64,000 bases of DNA from Alistipes sp. (GTDB lineage Bacteria > Bacteroidota > Bacteroidia > Bacteroidales > Rikenellaceae), in the NCBI GenBank assembly GCA_022511345.1, contig JAFLRR010000001.1, positions 62,001 through 126,000 of the forward strand, written 5' to 3'. Positions 46,318 through 56,023 of the stretch are shown in pieces (positions within the stretch are counted from its first letter, which is position 1; the number at the start of each line of letters is the position of its first letter). A program made the translations under genes and the position numbers. The notes below the pieces were generated by a model. The model did not search any database. It saw only the letters and a program-made list of their open reading frames with translations, and was not told the origin of the DNA.

Positions 46318-48093
46318 CTATTCGGCCCGCACGCCCGTTGCGCGCATGAGCAGTATGCGCTCGGTGTTTTTGTGGTAGGGCTCGAAATCGTCGTTTAACA
46401 CGGTTTCATTGTCGCGGAAGATGATTCCGTCGACCGATTTGGCATACAGCAGCGGCACGGGGAAGGTGCAGAACGTGTTTTTCTCGATGACTATGCCGCT
46501 GTGAAACCACTGACGCTGCCCGGCAAGATCGGGTATCTCGGGATAAACAGATATGACCGCTTCGGTAAACTGATACATGCTCGTAAGGGCATTTACGAAG
46601 CGGTTGCGCGTGATTGTCACATCGCGGCATGCGCCCGACTCGTACCAACCGTTGCAGTCGCCGCACAGCAGTATGGCGCTGCCAGAGGTGTGGTCGAAGA
46701 GGTTGTCGGCGACCACCGTGCGGCGCGGCGTGCTGAACAGGGCTCCGCGGGCGCGGTTGTTGCGAATCACATTGCGCACGAACTCCACCTCGGGGGTCCG
46801 CGTGAGATTCTCGACGCCGAAATTTACACCCTCCGTGCAGCCGACACCCTCCGGCACGGCATCTCTGAAGCGTATCTCGAACTCGCGAGCACCCTCGTCG
46901 GTCGGCGCATCGAGCGGAACGATGTTTTCGATGCGGTTTTCGGCCCCTACGACATCCATCGTCCGCGAACGGATGAACTGCACCCGTTCACCCGCCGCAC
47001 CCCACGCAAAGCCCCACGACTGCGGGTGCATGTAGCGGCCCACGACCGTATGCTCATCCTTGCGGCCCGTTATTTTCAGATATGTGCCGTGGACGTTTAT
47101 CGCATCGTCCATCATCGCCTCATAGAGTCCGTCGTGAGAATATATGCGGCCGCTGCAGCCCGAGAAGTGGGTAGCGTCGGCCTGCGTGGTGAAGTAGCGG
47201 CCGTCGCCCTCGCGCAGACGCACACTGAAGCGGTCGAGCTCAATATCGCGGCAGTTCTGGGCCAGCAGGCCCATGCCCTCGGCGTAGCGGACGGTTACAT
47301 TCTCGATTACCGTATTGCTGTCCTCGGAGAGGAATATCGCCGGCGCAGGCCTTGCATATGTTCTCAACGCCACGACCATGCCCGCCTTAAGGCGCGGGTT
47401 GCGCCAGCGCGGAGCTGTAATGCGGCCCTCGTCAGAGAGATAAACGCCCCGCAGCGGAGTGGCCACATCGCCCGTGCGGTAGACTATGCGGTGAGTCTGG
47501 GCATCGAAGGCCATGCCGCAGACCGGCTGCAGCGTCCAGCCCTCGCCCGAGTGGCAGAAGAGCGAATCGGCGGATATGTGCCAGTCGACCCACGGCTCGG
47601 GAACAAATGTGGTGCCTCCAAGCGTGTCGCTCTCAACGATTCGCACCTGTGCTATGTGAGGTTTGTCGAAGTCTATCTCGAAATCTTTCAGACGGCAGTT
47701 GGCGGCTCCGGTAAGCGCCAGCGGCAGCATGCGTCCGTGGAATACGAACCGTGCGCCGTTGCCCTCGAACACGATGTTGTCCACGCCCTCCAGAGCCAGG
47801 CCCACGCATTTGGGCATCGTCTGGTCGTGGTTGGATATGTGGTATTGGCGCAGTGCGGCGCCCTGCTCGTGAAAATCGTAGCGCCCGGCGGCGAAGCGCA
47901 GCACCACAGTGTCGCCCTGGCGGTATTCGCTCCTAATGCGGCCGAAGAGGCGCTGCATAGCCGCCGAGACATTCACACCCCGGTCGGGCTTCACTCCTGC
48001 GCGGGCAGCGTCGTAGACCCTCACGGCAGCCGACGCCGACGCAGGAATAGATATCATGGCCGCAACTATGGCCGCATGCAAAAGTCGTCTCAT
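46318..48093 (-). CDS. GH110-type alpha-galactosidase, right-handed beta-helix
   Basis: 591 residues with a signal peptide (ending SASAA). The parallel beta-helix carries the pattern MMDDAINVHGTYL and HFSGCSGRIYSHDGLYE, typical of GH110 alpha-1,3-galactosidases (GlaA/GlaB type) from gut Bacteroidetes. Those enzymes remove alpha-1,3-linked galactose, some from blood-group B and linear antigens, by an inverting mechanism. It is separated from the kduI-kduD pair by a terminator, so it is its own unit. Subfamily (branched versus linear substrate) cannot be assigned by eye. Confidence 0.85.
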   Translation of the reverse strand: MRRLLHAAIVAAMISIPASASAAVRVYDAARAGVKPDRGVNVSAAMQRLFGRIRSEYRQGDTVVLRFAAGRYDFHEQGAALRQYHISNHDQTMPKCVGLALEGVDNIVFEGNGARFVFHGRMLPLALTGAANCRLKDFEIDFDKPHIAQVRIVESDTLGGTTFVPEPWVDWHISADSLFCHSGEGWTLQPVCGMAFDAQTHRIVYRTGDVATPLRGVYLSDEGRITAPRWRNPRLKAGMVVALRTYARPAPAIFLSEDSNTVIENVTVRYAEGMGLLAQNCRDIELDRFSVRLREGDGRYFTTQADATHFSGCSGRIYSHDGLYEAMMDDAINVHGTYLKITGRKDEHTVVGRYMHPQSWGFAWGAAGERVQFIRSRTMDVVGAENRIENIVPLDAPTDEGAREFEIRFRDAVPEGVGCTEGVNFGVENLTRTPEVEFVRNVIRNNRARGALFSTPRRTVVADNLFDHTSGSAILLCGDCNGWYESGACRDVTITRNRFVNALTSMYQFTEAVISVYPEIPDLAGQRQWFHSGIVIEKNTFCTFPVPLLYAKSVDGIIFRDNETVLNDDFEPYHKNTERILLMRATGVRAE

Positions 48094-48102
48094 CGCTCTC
48101 TG

Positions 48103-48139
48103 AAAAAATACCGGCCGCAAGCCATTGCCCGCGGCCGGT
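48103..48139 (-). terminator. intrinsic terminator of kduI-kduD
   Basis: Minus-strand stem ACCGGCCGC/GCGGCCGGT, 12-nt loop, then ATTTTTT. Confidence 0.85.
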
Positions 48140-48160
48140 GGGTCGTACAAATGCCGATTG

Positions 48161-48955
48161 TTACTGGGGCTGCTTGCCGATGTAGGCCAGGATGCCTCCG
48201 TCGACGTAGAGCACATGTCCGTTCACGAAGTTCGACGCATCCGATGCGAGGAACACTGCCGGACCCATCAGATCCTCGGGCGTACCCCAGCGTGCCGCGG
48301 GAGTCTTGGCCACGATGAACGAATCGAACGGATGGCGGCTGCCGTCGGCCTGACGCTCGCGCAGCGGCGCGGTCTGGGGCGTAGCGATGTAGCCCGGGCC
48401 GATGCCGTTGCACTGAATGTTGTACTCGCCGTACTCGGAGCAGATGTTGCGCGTGAGCATCTTCAGACCGCCCTTGGCTGCGGCATAAGCCGACACGGTC
48501 TCGCGGCCCAGCTCGGACATCATCGAGCAGATGTTGATAATCTTGCCGTGGCCCTTCTTAATCATCGAGGGGATTACGGCCTTCGAGACGATGAAGGGAC
48601 CGTTGAGGTCTATGTCGATAACCTGACGGAACTCGGCTGCGGTCATCTCGTGCATGGGGATGCGCTTGATGATGCCGGCGTTGTTGACCAGAATGTCGAT
48701 AACGCCTACCTCCTTCTCGATCTGGGCTACGGTAGCCTGCACCTGCTCCTCGTTGGTCACGTCGCAGACATAACCCTTGGCATCGATGCCCTTCTCCTTG
48801 TATGCAGCCAGACCCTTCTCGACCAGCTCGGCCTTGATGTCGTTGAAAACGATCTTGGCGCCCGCCTCGGCGAAAGCCGTAGCCAGCGCGAAACCTATGC
48901 CGTAAGATGCTCCCGTAACGAAAGCGACCTTACCCTCAAGCGAAAAATTTACCAT
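48161..48955 (-). CDS. kduD: KduD-like SDR (2-dehydro-3-deoxy-D-gluconate / gluconate 5-dehydrogenase type)
   Basis: 264 residues, classical SDR: cofactor motif TGASYGIG, NNAGI, catalytic Ser (CSMMS), and Y-x-x-x-K in SAYAAAKGG. Paired with kduI, 31 nt downstream of it, which supports reduction of 3-deoxy-D-glycero-2,5-hexodiulosonate to 2-keto-3-deoxygluconate. Bacteroidetes homologues are often named gluconate 5-dehydrogenase. It is a second uronate reductase in the window, distinct from the SDR inside the alginate locus. Confidence 0.88.
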   Translation of the reverse strand: MVNFSLEGKVAFVTGASYGIGFALATAFAEAGAKIVFNDIKAELVEKGLAAYKEKGIDAKGYVCDVTNEEQVQATVAQIEKEVGVIDILVNNAGIIKRIPMHEMTAAEFRQVIDIDLNGPFIVSKAVIPSMIKKGHGKIINICSMMSELGRETVSAYAAAKGGLKMLTRNICSEYGEYNIQCNGIGPGYIATPQTAPLRERQADGSRHPFDSFIVAKTPAARWGTPEDLMGPAVFLASDASNFVNGHVLYVDGGILAYIGKQPQ

Positions 48956-48986
48956 ATCGTTTAGAATTTAATAATTGCAATATCGA

Positions 48987-49829
48987 TTACCGCAGGTCGG
49001 TAATGAGTGAGAAATCCTGGTCGCCGTAGTCGAGGTTCTCGCCGCCCATGCCCCAGATGAAGGTGTAGTTGTGGGTAGCGGCAGCGCTGTGTATCGACCA
49101 CTCGGGCGAGAGCACGGCCTGGTCGTTCTTCATCCACAGGTGGCGCGTCTCGTCGACCTCGCCCATGAAGTGGCACACGGCGTGCTCCTCGGGCAGCTCG
49201 AAGTAGAAATAGGCCTCCATGCGGCGCGAGTGCACGTGAGCCGGCATGGTGTTCCACACGCTTCCGGGCAGCAGCTCGGTCATACCCATCTGCAGCTGGC
49301 AGGTAGGCAGCACCTGGTTTACGAGCATCTTGTTGATGTTGCGGTCGTTCGAACCCTCGAGCGAACCCATGTGCGCAACTACGGCCTCGGTCTTGGTCAC
49401 CTTCTTGTCGGGATAGGTGCAGTGCGCCGTGGTGGAGTTGAAGTAGAACTTGGCGGGCTTCGACGCATCCTTGCTCTCGAAGTGAACCGTGCGGTCGCCG
49501 GCACCCAGATAGAGCGCCTCCTTGTATCCCAGCTCGAAGGTCTTGTCGCCGACCTTGACCACGCCGTCGCCGCCGACGTTGAATATGCCAATCTCGCGGC
49601 GCGTGAGGAAGTAGGGAGCCTTCAGCGGGTCGATGGCCTCAAGCTCGAGGCTCTCGCCTGCGGGCATAGCTCCGCCGACAATCATGCGGTCGTACATCGA
49701 GTAGACCATGTTCACCTCGTTTGCAGCGAACACGCGCTCGATAAGAAAATCGCGGCGTATGCGCCCGGTGTCGTAGTGCTTGGCATCCTCGGGATGCGCA
49801 GCATAACGGATTTCGTAGTTAGTTTTCAT
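48987..49829 (-). CDS. kduI: 5-dehydro-4-deoxy-D-glucuronate isomerase
   Basis: 280 residues of the double-cupin KduI family. The zinc site is seen in PAHVHSRRMEAYFYFE with a further histidine and glutamate downstream. It isomerises DKI/DEH-type ketouronate to the diulosonate that KduD reduces. KdgF in the alginate locus makes its substrate, so the two loci may be functionally linked although 24 kb apart. Confidence 0.95.
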   Translation of the reverse strand: MKTNYEIRYAAHPEDAKHYDTGRIRRDFLIERVFAANEVNMVYSMYDRMIVGGAMPAGESLELEAIDPLKAPYFLTRREIGIFNVGGDGVVKVGDKTFELGYKEALYLGAGDRTVHFESKDASKPAKFYFNSTTAHCTYPDKKVTKTEAVVAHMGSLEGSNDRNINKMLVNQVLPTCQLQMGMTELLPGSVWNTMPAHVHSRRMEAYFYFELPEEHAVCHFMGEVDETRHLWMKNDQAVLSPEWSIHSAAATHNYTFIWGMGGENLDYGDQDFSLITDLR

Positions 49830-49929
49830 TCCGGTAAGTTTTTATTTTATGTTTGCCTTGTCCTTTTCACCGATTGCGCATCGCGGCCCGCCAGCAGCAT
49901 GGCGGAATCGGGCATGCGCATTCACATTC

Positions 49930-49937
49930 CAAAGGTA
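49930..49937 (-). promoter_or_regulatory. -7 promoter element for kduI-kduD
   Basis: Minus-strand TACCTTTG about 100 nt upstream of kduI. No TTTG at the right spacing; partial support only. Confidence 0.4.
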
Positions 49938-50008
49938 ATAAAAATTTTGCTAAATCCGCGCTTGCCGCCGCTCACTTTTCGCTACTGCCGCCATTGCAGA
50001 ACAATCGC

Positions 50009-50038
50009 AAAAAAGTCACCTTCGGCGAAGGTGACTTT
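50009..50038 (-). terminator. intrinsic terminator of panB
   Basis: Hairpin AAGTCACCTTC/GAAGGTGACTT with three-nt loop. The A run on the left gives the T run on the minus strand, and T on the right makes it potentially bidirectional. Confidence 0.85.
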
Positions 50039-50066
50039 TTCTGTTTCAGACTCCTTTTTCAGTATT

Positions 50067-50882
50067 TCAGTACTGCTCCTTCTCGTTGGGGAAGTCGCAC
50101 GACTTCACATCCGCGACGTACCGGCCCACCGACTCCGTCATGACGGTGTGCAGGTCGGCATAGCGGCGCAGGAAGCGGGGCGAGAAATCCTTGTTTATGC
50201 CCAGCATGTCGTGAATCACCAGCACCTGGCCGTCGCAGGCACCTCCGGCACCGATGCCGATGGTGGGTATATGCAGCTCGGAGGTCACGCGCGCAGCCAG
50301 CGCTGCGGGTATCTTCTCCAGCACCACGGAAAAGCATCCTGCCTGCTCCAGCAGATGCGCGTCGCGCACCAGCTTGTCGGCTTCGGCCTGCTCCTTGGCT
50401 CTAACGTTGTATGTTCCGAACTTGTGTATCGACTGCGGGGTGAGTCCCAGATGGCCCATGACGGGTATGCCCGCCGAGATGATTCGCTGAACGGATTCGA
50501 GAATCTCCTCGCCGCCCTCGATTTTCACCGCATCGGCCTCGGTCTCCTTCATGATTCGCACGGCCGAGTCGAGCGCCGTCTTGGAGTTGCCCTGATAGGT
50601 TCCGAAGGGCAGGTCGACCACAACCAATGCACGTCTGACAGCGCGCACCACCGACTGCGCATGATAAATCATCATATCGAGCGTTATGGGCAGCGTGGTC
50701 TCGTAGCCGGCCATCACATTTGCCGCCGAGTCGCCCACCAGTATCACATCGACGCCTGCCGCATCGACGATTTTGGCCATGGAGAAGTCATATGACGTGA
50801 GCATGGCGATCTTCTCGCCCCGCTGTTTCATTTCGGTCAGACGCAGAGTCGTGACCGCTCTCAAATTGCTTTCTACCGACAT
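50067..50882 (-). CDS. panB: 3-methyl-2-oxobutanoate hydroxymethyltransferase
   Basis: 271 residues. PanB makes ketopantoate for pantothenate/CoA synthesis. Family patterns: [41 protein letters not shown] and [20 protein letters not shown]. Transcribed with or just after the SpoU methyltransferase, although a TAAATTTG element (50921-50914) could give it its own promoter. Confidence 0.97.
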   Translation of the reverse strand: MSVESNLRAVTTLRLTEMKQRGEKIAMLTSYDFSMAKIVDAAGVDVILVGDSAANVMAGYETTLPITLDMMIYHAQSVVRAVRRALVVVDLPFGTYQGNSKTALDSAVRIMKETEADAVKIEGGEEILESVQRIISAGIPVMGHLGLTPQSIHKFGTYNVRAKEQAEADKLVRDAHLLEQAGCFSVVLEKIPAALAARVTSELHIPTIGIGAGGACDGQVLVIHDMLGINKDFSPRFLRRYADLHTVMTESVGRYVADVKSCDFPNEKEQY

Positions 50883-50918
50883 AATCAGTGTTTACAGGTT
50901 TCGTTAACGGCTGCAAAT

Positions 50919-51455
50919 TTAACGTTTCGGACGGATTCGGCAAAAGAAATCCCACAAAACGACTCCGCCGGCCACAGACACGTTTATCGAATGTTTGGTT
51001 CCCAACTGCGGAATCTCGACTGCTCCGTCGCACATGTCCACCGCCTGCTGCGACACTCCGTCGACCTCGTTGCCGAAGACCAGAGCATAGCGCCGGCCCT
51101 CAACGGGGCTGAACAGATCGAGCGGCACGGCCCCCTCGACCTGCTCCACAGCCAGAATCTCGCAACCCTCGCCGCGCAGCTGCAAGAGAGCCTCTTCGGT
51201 CGTGGGACAGTAGCTCCACGGCACCGTCATCTCGGCTCCGAGGGCTGTTTTGTGTATCTCGCGGGCAGGCGGCACGGCCGTTATGCCGCAGAGCACTATG
51301 CGTTCGGCGGCAAAGGCATCGCACGTGCGGAAGAAAGCTCCCACGTTCTGCGCCGAGCGCACGTTGTCCAGCACCACCGTCAGAGGCATCTTCTCGGCCG
51401 TGCGGAACTCCTCGGCCGACAGGCGCCCGAGCTCCTCGTTGGTTATCTTCTTCAT
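50919..51455 (-). CDS. SpoU/TrmH family RNA 2'-O-methyltransferase
   Basis: 178 residues from the ATG (a TTG nine bases earlier is possible). A SPOUT fold with the three class motifs: NVRSAQNVGAFFRTCDAF, LVFGNEVDGVS, and IPQLGTKHSINVSVAGGVVLW. It methylates ribose in tRNA or rRNA; target not deducible. No extra N-terminal substrate-binding domain. Confidence 0.9.
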   Translation of the reverse strand: MKKITNEELGRLSAEEFRTAEKMPLTVVLDNVRSAQNVGAFFRTCDAFAAERIVLCGITAVPPAREIHKTALGAEMTVPWSYCPTTEEALLQLRGEGCEILAVEQVEGAVPLDLFSPVEGRRYALVFGNEVDGVSQQAVDMCDGAVEIPQLGTKHSINVSVAGGVVLWDFFCRIRPKR

Positions 51456-51583
51456 TTCAATCAAGAATGCTATTAATATTCAATGCACCAATCGTTGCCG
51501 GCTGAGGATTGTTTTTCTTTTTCCTTAAAAAGAAGAGTGTATAATGGCTGGAGCTGCAACAGCGGCACATCGATATAATCGCG

Positions 51584-51614
51584 AAAAAAAATTCCGCCGC
51601 ACGAAGCGGCGGAA
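51584..51614 (-). terminator. intrinsic terminator of gcvH
   Basis: Minus-strand stem TTCCGCCGC/GCGGCGGAA with five-nt loop and a run of T. Confidence 0.85.
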
Positions 51615-51645
51615 CACTCTTCGGCCGAAGCCCGGGCTTCGAACC

Positions 51646-52023
51646 TTAGCCTATAAGCTCCTTGTACTGCTCGTCCGAAAGCAGAGCGTCGCAGTCGGCC
51701 GGGTTGCTCATGCGCACCTTAACCATCCAGCCCTCGCCGTAAGGATCCTTGTTGACGATTGCGGGATCGGCATCGACTGCCGGGTTGAACTCGACAACCT
51801 CGCCGCCCACGGGCAGGAATGCGTCGCTGACAGTCTTCACGGCCTCGATGGTGCCGAACACCTCGTTGGCCTCGAGAGTCTCGCCCACGGTGGGCACATC
51901 AACGAAAACGATATCGCCGAGCTGGCTCTGCGCGAAATCGGTAATGCCGATATAGGCAAATTCACCCTCGACACGGCACCACTCGTGGTCGTTCGAGTAC
52001 TTCAGATTGGAAGGTACGTTCAT
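51646..52023 (-). CDS. gcvH: glycine cleavage system H protein
   Basis: 125 residues, the lipoyl-carrying shuttle of the glycine cleavage complex. The lipoylation lysine is K63 in [13 protein letters not shown], and [14 protein letters not shown] is the conserved N-terminal block. Other gcv genes are not in the window. A -7 TATATTTG lies upstream. Confidence 0.97.
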   Translation of the reverse strand: MNVPSNLKYSNDHEWCRVEGEFAYIGITDFAQSQLGDIVFVDVPTVGETLEANEVFGTIEAVKTVSDAFLPVGGEVVEFNPAVDADPAIVNKDPYGEGWMVKVRMSNPADCDALLSDEQYKELIG

Positions 52024-52066
52024 AGGTTTATTCTCTTTTTACGGTTATTTTCAGCATTGCGCTATG

Positions 52067-52097
52067 CAAATATAACGCTATTTTCCGAATGCGCAAT
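52067..52097 (-). promoter_or_regulatory. promoter of gcvH
   Basis: Minus-strand -33-like ATTG (52097-52094), 19-nt spacer, -7 TATATTTG (52074-52067). Confidence 0.55.
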
Positions 52098-52818
52098 CTT
52101 TACCGACCACGAATTCTATCTCTCGGAAGAGGTATTTGCGCAGCACACCGTCGTCATGCCGCAGCACAAGGGCTCCCGACGGCTCCACGCCCGCAACTTC
52201 GGCCATGACCTTTTCGCCCGACGGAAGCCTGAACGCAGAGCGCTCGCCCAGACGGTACATCAGACTGCGGTACTGCTCCTGCACGCCTGCCGCATCGCCC
52301 CCGCGCAGCTGCTCATACCGCTCCGAAAGTCTCCCGGAAAAGAGCTCCAGCACCTCCGCGCGATCGCAGTCATGGCCCAGCAGCTGCGCCATCGACACGG
52401 GATTGGGCAGCGAGGCATCGAACGCGCGCTGGTTGACATTGATGCCTATGCCGGCCACCGAACGGGCTATGCGCTCGCCCGAGAGGTTCTGTTCGATCAG
52501 AACGCCGGCAATCTTGCTGTCGCCGGCATAGATGTCGTTGGTCCACTTGATGCGTGTCGAGATGCCGTATCGGCCGAAGGTGTCGACCAGAGCCAGAGCT
52601 ACCACCTCCGACAGCAGAAACTGCTCCCGCACATTCAGAAAATCGGGGCACAGCACCGCCGAAAATGTCAGGTTGGCGCCGGGTTCGCTCGTCCACGTAT
52701 GACCGCGGCGGCCGCGGCCGGCAGTCTGGCACTCGGCACTGACTATGTCGCCGTGCACGTAGCGCGCATCGCGCGCCTCGTCGTTAGTCGATGTTACGGT
52801 TCCCAGCCGGTATATCAT
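52078..52818 (-). CDS. birA: biotin-[acetyl-CoA-carboxylase] ligase, catalytic-only form
   Basis: 246 residues. Attaches biotin to carboxylase carrier protein. TSTNDEA, GRGRRGHTW (ATP/biotin loop), KWTNDIY and KIAGVLIE are family motifs. It lacks the N-terminal HTH of E. coli BirA, so it should not be a repressor. Starts 12 nt after dapD and is presumably co-transcribed. Confidence 0.93.
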   Translation of the reverse strand: MIYRLGTVTSTNDEARDARYVHGDIVSAECQTAGRGRRGHTWTSEPGANLTFSAVLCPDFLNVREQFLLSEVVALALVDTFGRYGISTRIKWTNDIYAGDSKIAGVLIEQNLSGERIARSVAGIGINVNQRAFDASLPNPVSMAQLLGHDCDRAEVLELFSGRLSERYEQLRGGDAAGVQEQYRSLMYRLGERSAFRLPSGEKVMAEVAGVEPSGALVLRHDDGVLRKYLFREIEFVVGKDCAFGK

Positions 52819-52830
52819 CGCACGAGTCCG

Positions 52831-53658
52831 TCAGGCCGATACGCCGAAATCGCGCAGGGCGTCGTTCAACGAAGTCTTCTTGTCGGTCGACTCCTTGCGG
52901 CGGCCGATAATCAGCGCGCACGACACCGAGTACTCGCCTGCGGGGAAGACCTTGCGGTAGCTGCCGGGAATCACCACCGAGCGCGGAGGCACATAGCCGC
53001 GATACTCGACGGGCTCCTCGCCCGTCACGTCGATGATGTGCGTCGAGGCGGTAATCACCGTGTTCGAGCCCAGAACCGCCTCGCGGCAGATATGGGCGCC
53101 CTCGACAACTATGGCGCGCGAACCGATGAAGCAGTTATCCTCGACAATCACCGGCGCAGCCTGCACGGGCTCCAGCACTCCGCCGATACCCACGCCGCCC
53201 GAAAGATGGACGTTTTTGCCTATCTGGGCGCACGAGCCAACCGTGGCCCACGTGTCGACCATCGTGCCCGAATCGACATAGGCTCCGATATTGACATACG
53301 AGGGCATCAGTACCGCACCGCGGGCTATGTAGGCTCCGTATCGCGCCACGGCATGGGGCACGGCACGCACGCCGGCCTGCTCGTATCCGTGCTTCAGCTC
53401 CATCTTGTCATACCACTCCAGCTCGCCGCCATGCATGGTGCGCATGGTCTGAATCGGGAAGTAGAGAATGACAGCCTTCTTGACCCATTCGTTGACCTTC
53501 CACTCGCCCTTTTCGATATCGACCGGTTCGGCCGTGCGGAGCTTGCCGTCGTTCACCAGCGCGATGACCTCGCGTATGGCACCGCGCACCTCCTCCTTTT
53601 CCAGGAGCGCACGGTCCGACCACGCGCTCTCTATAGTCTTTTCGAGTTCTTCGTACAT
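52831..53658 (-). CDS. dapD: 2,3,4,5-tetrahydropyridine-2,6-dicarboxylate N-succinyltransferase
   Basis: 275 residues from the ATG giving MYEELEKTIESAW, matching the 274-residue E. coli enzyme. A longer frame would begin inside the -7 promoter box, so the shorter start is well supported; AAGAGAG precedes it. Left-handed beta-helix hexapeptide repeats fill the middle (VNIGAYVDSGT, GSCAQIGKNVHLSGGVGIGG). It acts in lysine/diaminopimelate synthesis by the succinylase branch, and an aspartate kinase lies nearby. Confidence 0.95.
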   Translation of the reverse strand: MYEELEKTIESAWSDRALLEKEEVRGAIREVIALVNDGKLRTAEPVDIEKGEWKVNEWVKKAVILYFPIQTMRTMHGGELEWYDKMELKHGYEQAGVRAVPHAVARYGAYIARGAVLMPSYVNIGAYVDSGTMVDTWATVGSCAQIGKNVHLSGGVGIGGVLEPVQAAPVIVEDNCFIGSRAIVVEGAHICREAVLGSNTVITASTHIIDVTGEEPVEYRGYVPPRSVVIPGSYRKVFPAGEYSVSCALIIGRRKESTDKKTSLNDALRDFGVSA

Positions 53659-53715
53659 CTCTCTTTTCAATTGTTTTATGCATTCAGGCCATGCGTGGCT
53701 CTGTTTGATAGACTC

Positions 53716-53746
53716 CAAAGGTAGCTATAAATCCCGTAAATCCAAA
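53716..53746 (-). promoter_or_regulatory. promoter of dapD-birA
   Basis: Minus-strand -33 TTTG (53746-53743), 19-nt spacer, -7 TACCTTTG (53723-53716). Confidence 0.8.
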
Positions 53747-53851
53747 AACATGCGCCACAGAACGGCGGCACCGCTCCCGCACGGCGGCGGAGAGGCTGTT
53801 TTCTGAAATTTTTTCATAACTTTACGGCGCATATTTCGAATTTGCAGCAGA

Positions 53852-55975
53852 ATGAAAAAACAGATTTTAATCATCACCCTTTCCGCCGCGGCCGTCATGG
53901 TCGCAGCCGGATGCCGCAACTCAATGGAAATAAAACACCTGCCCTATCCCGTCGCCGAGCGCGGCGAGGTGGTCGACAACTATTTCGGCACGCTGGTGGC
54001 CGACCCCTACCGCGCACTCGAGGATGACAACTCGCCCTATGTGGCCGAGTGGGTTGCCGCCGAGAACCGCGTTACGAACGACTATCTCGCGCAGATTCCC
54101 TACCGCGACGACATACGCCGCCGTCTGACCGAACTGTGGAACTATCCCAAGTTCGGAGCCCCATCGGTTCACGGCGACTGCAGCTACTACTATTACAACG
54201 ACGGACTGCAAAACCAGTCGGTACTCTACCGCACCGCAGCCGACGGCGGCGAGGAGGTATTCCTCGACCCCAACACCCTCTCCGACGACGGCACCGTGGC
54301 CCTCAACACCGCCGACTTCTCCGACGACGGCCGTTACTGCGCATACGGCGTGGCGGCATCGGGCTCGGACTGGACAACGGTCCGCGTAAAGGATACGGCC
54401 ACGGGGCAGGACACAGGCGATAAGATCGAGTGGATAAAATTCTCGGGCGTAGCCTGGTCGCCCGACAGCAAGGGTTTCTACTACAGTGCCTACGATGCGC
54501 CCAAGAGCGGAATATACTCCGGCCAGAACCGTTTCCAGAAGGTCTACTACCACCGCCTGGGACAGCCGCAGAGCGCCGACGAGATGATATACCGCGACGA
54601 CGAGCACCCGCTGCGCTACTTCAGCGCATGGCCCTCCGACGACGGCCGCTGGCTCTTCGTACACAGCTCCGAGGGCACTTCGGGCTCGGAACTGCTATGC
54701 CGCCGCACGGACGAAAAGAGCTTCAGAACACTGTTCAAAGGTTTCGACCACGACTATGAAGTCATCGACTGCCGCGGCGACCGCGCCTATATACTCACCA
54801 ACGACGGCGCGGCCAACTACCGCCTGCTAGGGGTAGACCTGGCCGGCGGCACGGTCAGCGACATAATCCCCGAGAGCGAAAATCTGCTCAGCGGCGTGAC
54901 ATCGGCCGGCGGACACCTCTTCGCATTCTACATGCAGGATGCCCGCACGCGCGTATACCAGTACACGCTCGACGGTCAGGCGGTGCGCGAAGTCGCGCTT
55001 CCCTCTCCGGGCACAGCCTCAGGATTCACAGGCCGCGACGAGCAGACCGAGCTCTACTATGCCCTGACCGACTACACCTCGCCCGCAACCATATACAAAT
55101 ACAGCGTCGCTACGGGTCAGTCCGAGCTCTACAAGGCTCCGCAGGTCAACTTCGACCCCGACATGTTCACCACCGAACAGGTATTCTACACCTCGCGCGA
55201 CGGCACGCGCGTGCCGATGTTCGTCTCCTACCGCAAGGACCTGAAGCGAAACGGCAAGAATCCCTGCTACCTCTACGCCTACGGCGGCTTCCAGATAAGC
55301 CTCACGCCTTCGTTCAGCCCCGCGGCCGTGATGTTCATGGAGCAGGGCGGCGTATACTGCGTGGCCAACCTGCGCGGCGGCCTCGAATACGGCGAGCAGT
55401 GGCACCGCGGCGGAATGCTCGAGAACAAGCAGAATGTGTTCGACGACTTCATCGCCGCTGCCGAGTACCTCATCGACAACAAATACACCTCGAGCGACAA
55501 GCTGGCCATAGCCGGCGGTTCGAACGGCGGCCTGCTCGTCGGTGCCTGCGAGGTGCAGCGTCCCGACCTCTATGCCGTGTGTCTGCCGGCGGTGGGTGTA
55601 ATGGACATGCTGCGCTTCCACAAGTTCACCGTAGGCTGGGGCTGGGTCGTGGAGTACGGCTCGAGCGACGACGAGCATATGTTCCCCTACATTTACGCCT
55701 ATTCGCCGCTGCACAACATCCGCGAGGGCGTGAAGTATCCCGCCACGCTCATAACTACGGCCGACCATGACGACCGCGTGGTGCCGGCGCATTCGTTCAA
55801 GTTCGCGGCGCAGATGCAGCACGCGCAGGCCGGCGACAAACCCATACTCATCCGCATCGAGTCCGAAGCCGGACACGGCGCAGGCAAGCCCACGTCGAAG
55901 CGTATCGACGAGGCGGCCGACATCTACGCCTTCCTGTTCTGGAACACCAAAACCAAGTATCGCCCCGCGAAATAG
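53852..55975 (+). CDS. prolyl oligopeptidase family serine peptidase (lipoprotein)
   Basis: 707 residues with lipobox MVAAGC. An N-terminal beta-propeller (about 75-420) gates an alpha/beta-hydrolase domain. The catalytic triad is S557 (GGSNGG), an aspartate at 640/641 (ADHDDRVVPAHS) and H675 (AGHGAGKP), nearly the numbering of mammalian POP. It cleaves short proline-containing peptides, here in the periplasm. Single gene ahead of aspartate kinase. Confidence 0.95.
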   Translation: MKKQILIITLSAAAVMVAAGCRNSMEIKHLPYPVAERGEVVDNYFGTLVADPYRALEDDNSPYVAEWVAAENRVTNDYLAQIPYRDDIRRRLTELWNYPKFGAPSVHGDCSYYYYNDGLQNQSVLYRTAADGGEEVFLDPNTLSDDGTVALNTADFSDDGRYCAYGVAASGSDWTTVRVKDTATGQDTGDKIEWIKFSGVAWSPDSKGFYYSAYDAPKSGIYSGQNRFQKVYYHRLGQPQSADEMIYRDDEHPLRYFSAWPSDDGRWLFVHSSEGTSGSELLCRRTDEKSFRTLFKGFDHDYEVIDCRGDRAYILTNDGAANYRLLGVDLAGGTVSDIIPESENLLSGVTSAGGHLFAFYMQDARTRVYQYTLDGQAVREVALPSPGTASGFTGRDEQTELYYALTDYTSPATIYKYSVATGQSELYKAPQVNFDPDMFTTEQVFYTSRDGTRVPMFVSYRKDLKRNGKNPCYLYAYGGFQISLTPSFSPAAVMFMEQGGVYCVANLRGGLEYGEQWHRGGMLENKQNVFDDFIAAAEYLIDNKYTSSDKLAIAGGSNGGLLVGACEVQRPDLYAVCLPAVGVMDMLRFHKFTVGWGWVVEYGSSDDEHMFPYIYAYSPLHNIREGVKYPATLITTADHDDRVVPAHSFKFAAQMQHAQAGDKPILIRIESEAGHGAGKPTSKRIDEAADIYAFLFWNTKTKYRPAK

Positions 55976-56023
55976 AGCGAAGCAGAAGAAAAAGAGTTGC
56001 ACTGAATAAGAAACATACCCAAA

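Noticed and set aside
48161..48955. kduD as the DEH reductase of the alginate pathway
   Set aside because: An SDR within the alginate locus is a better candidate; kduD sits with kduI and has its own terminator.
53659..53718. Longer dapD start adding 20 residues
   Set aside because: The added codons would lie partly within the -7 promoter box, and the shorter protein matches the family length.
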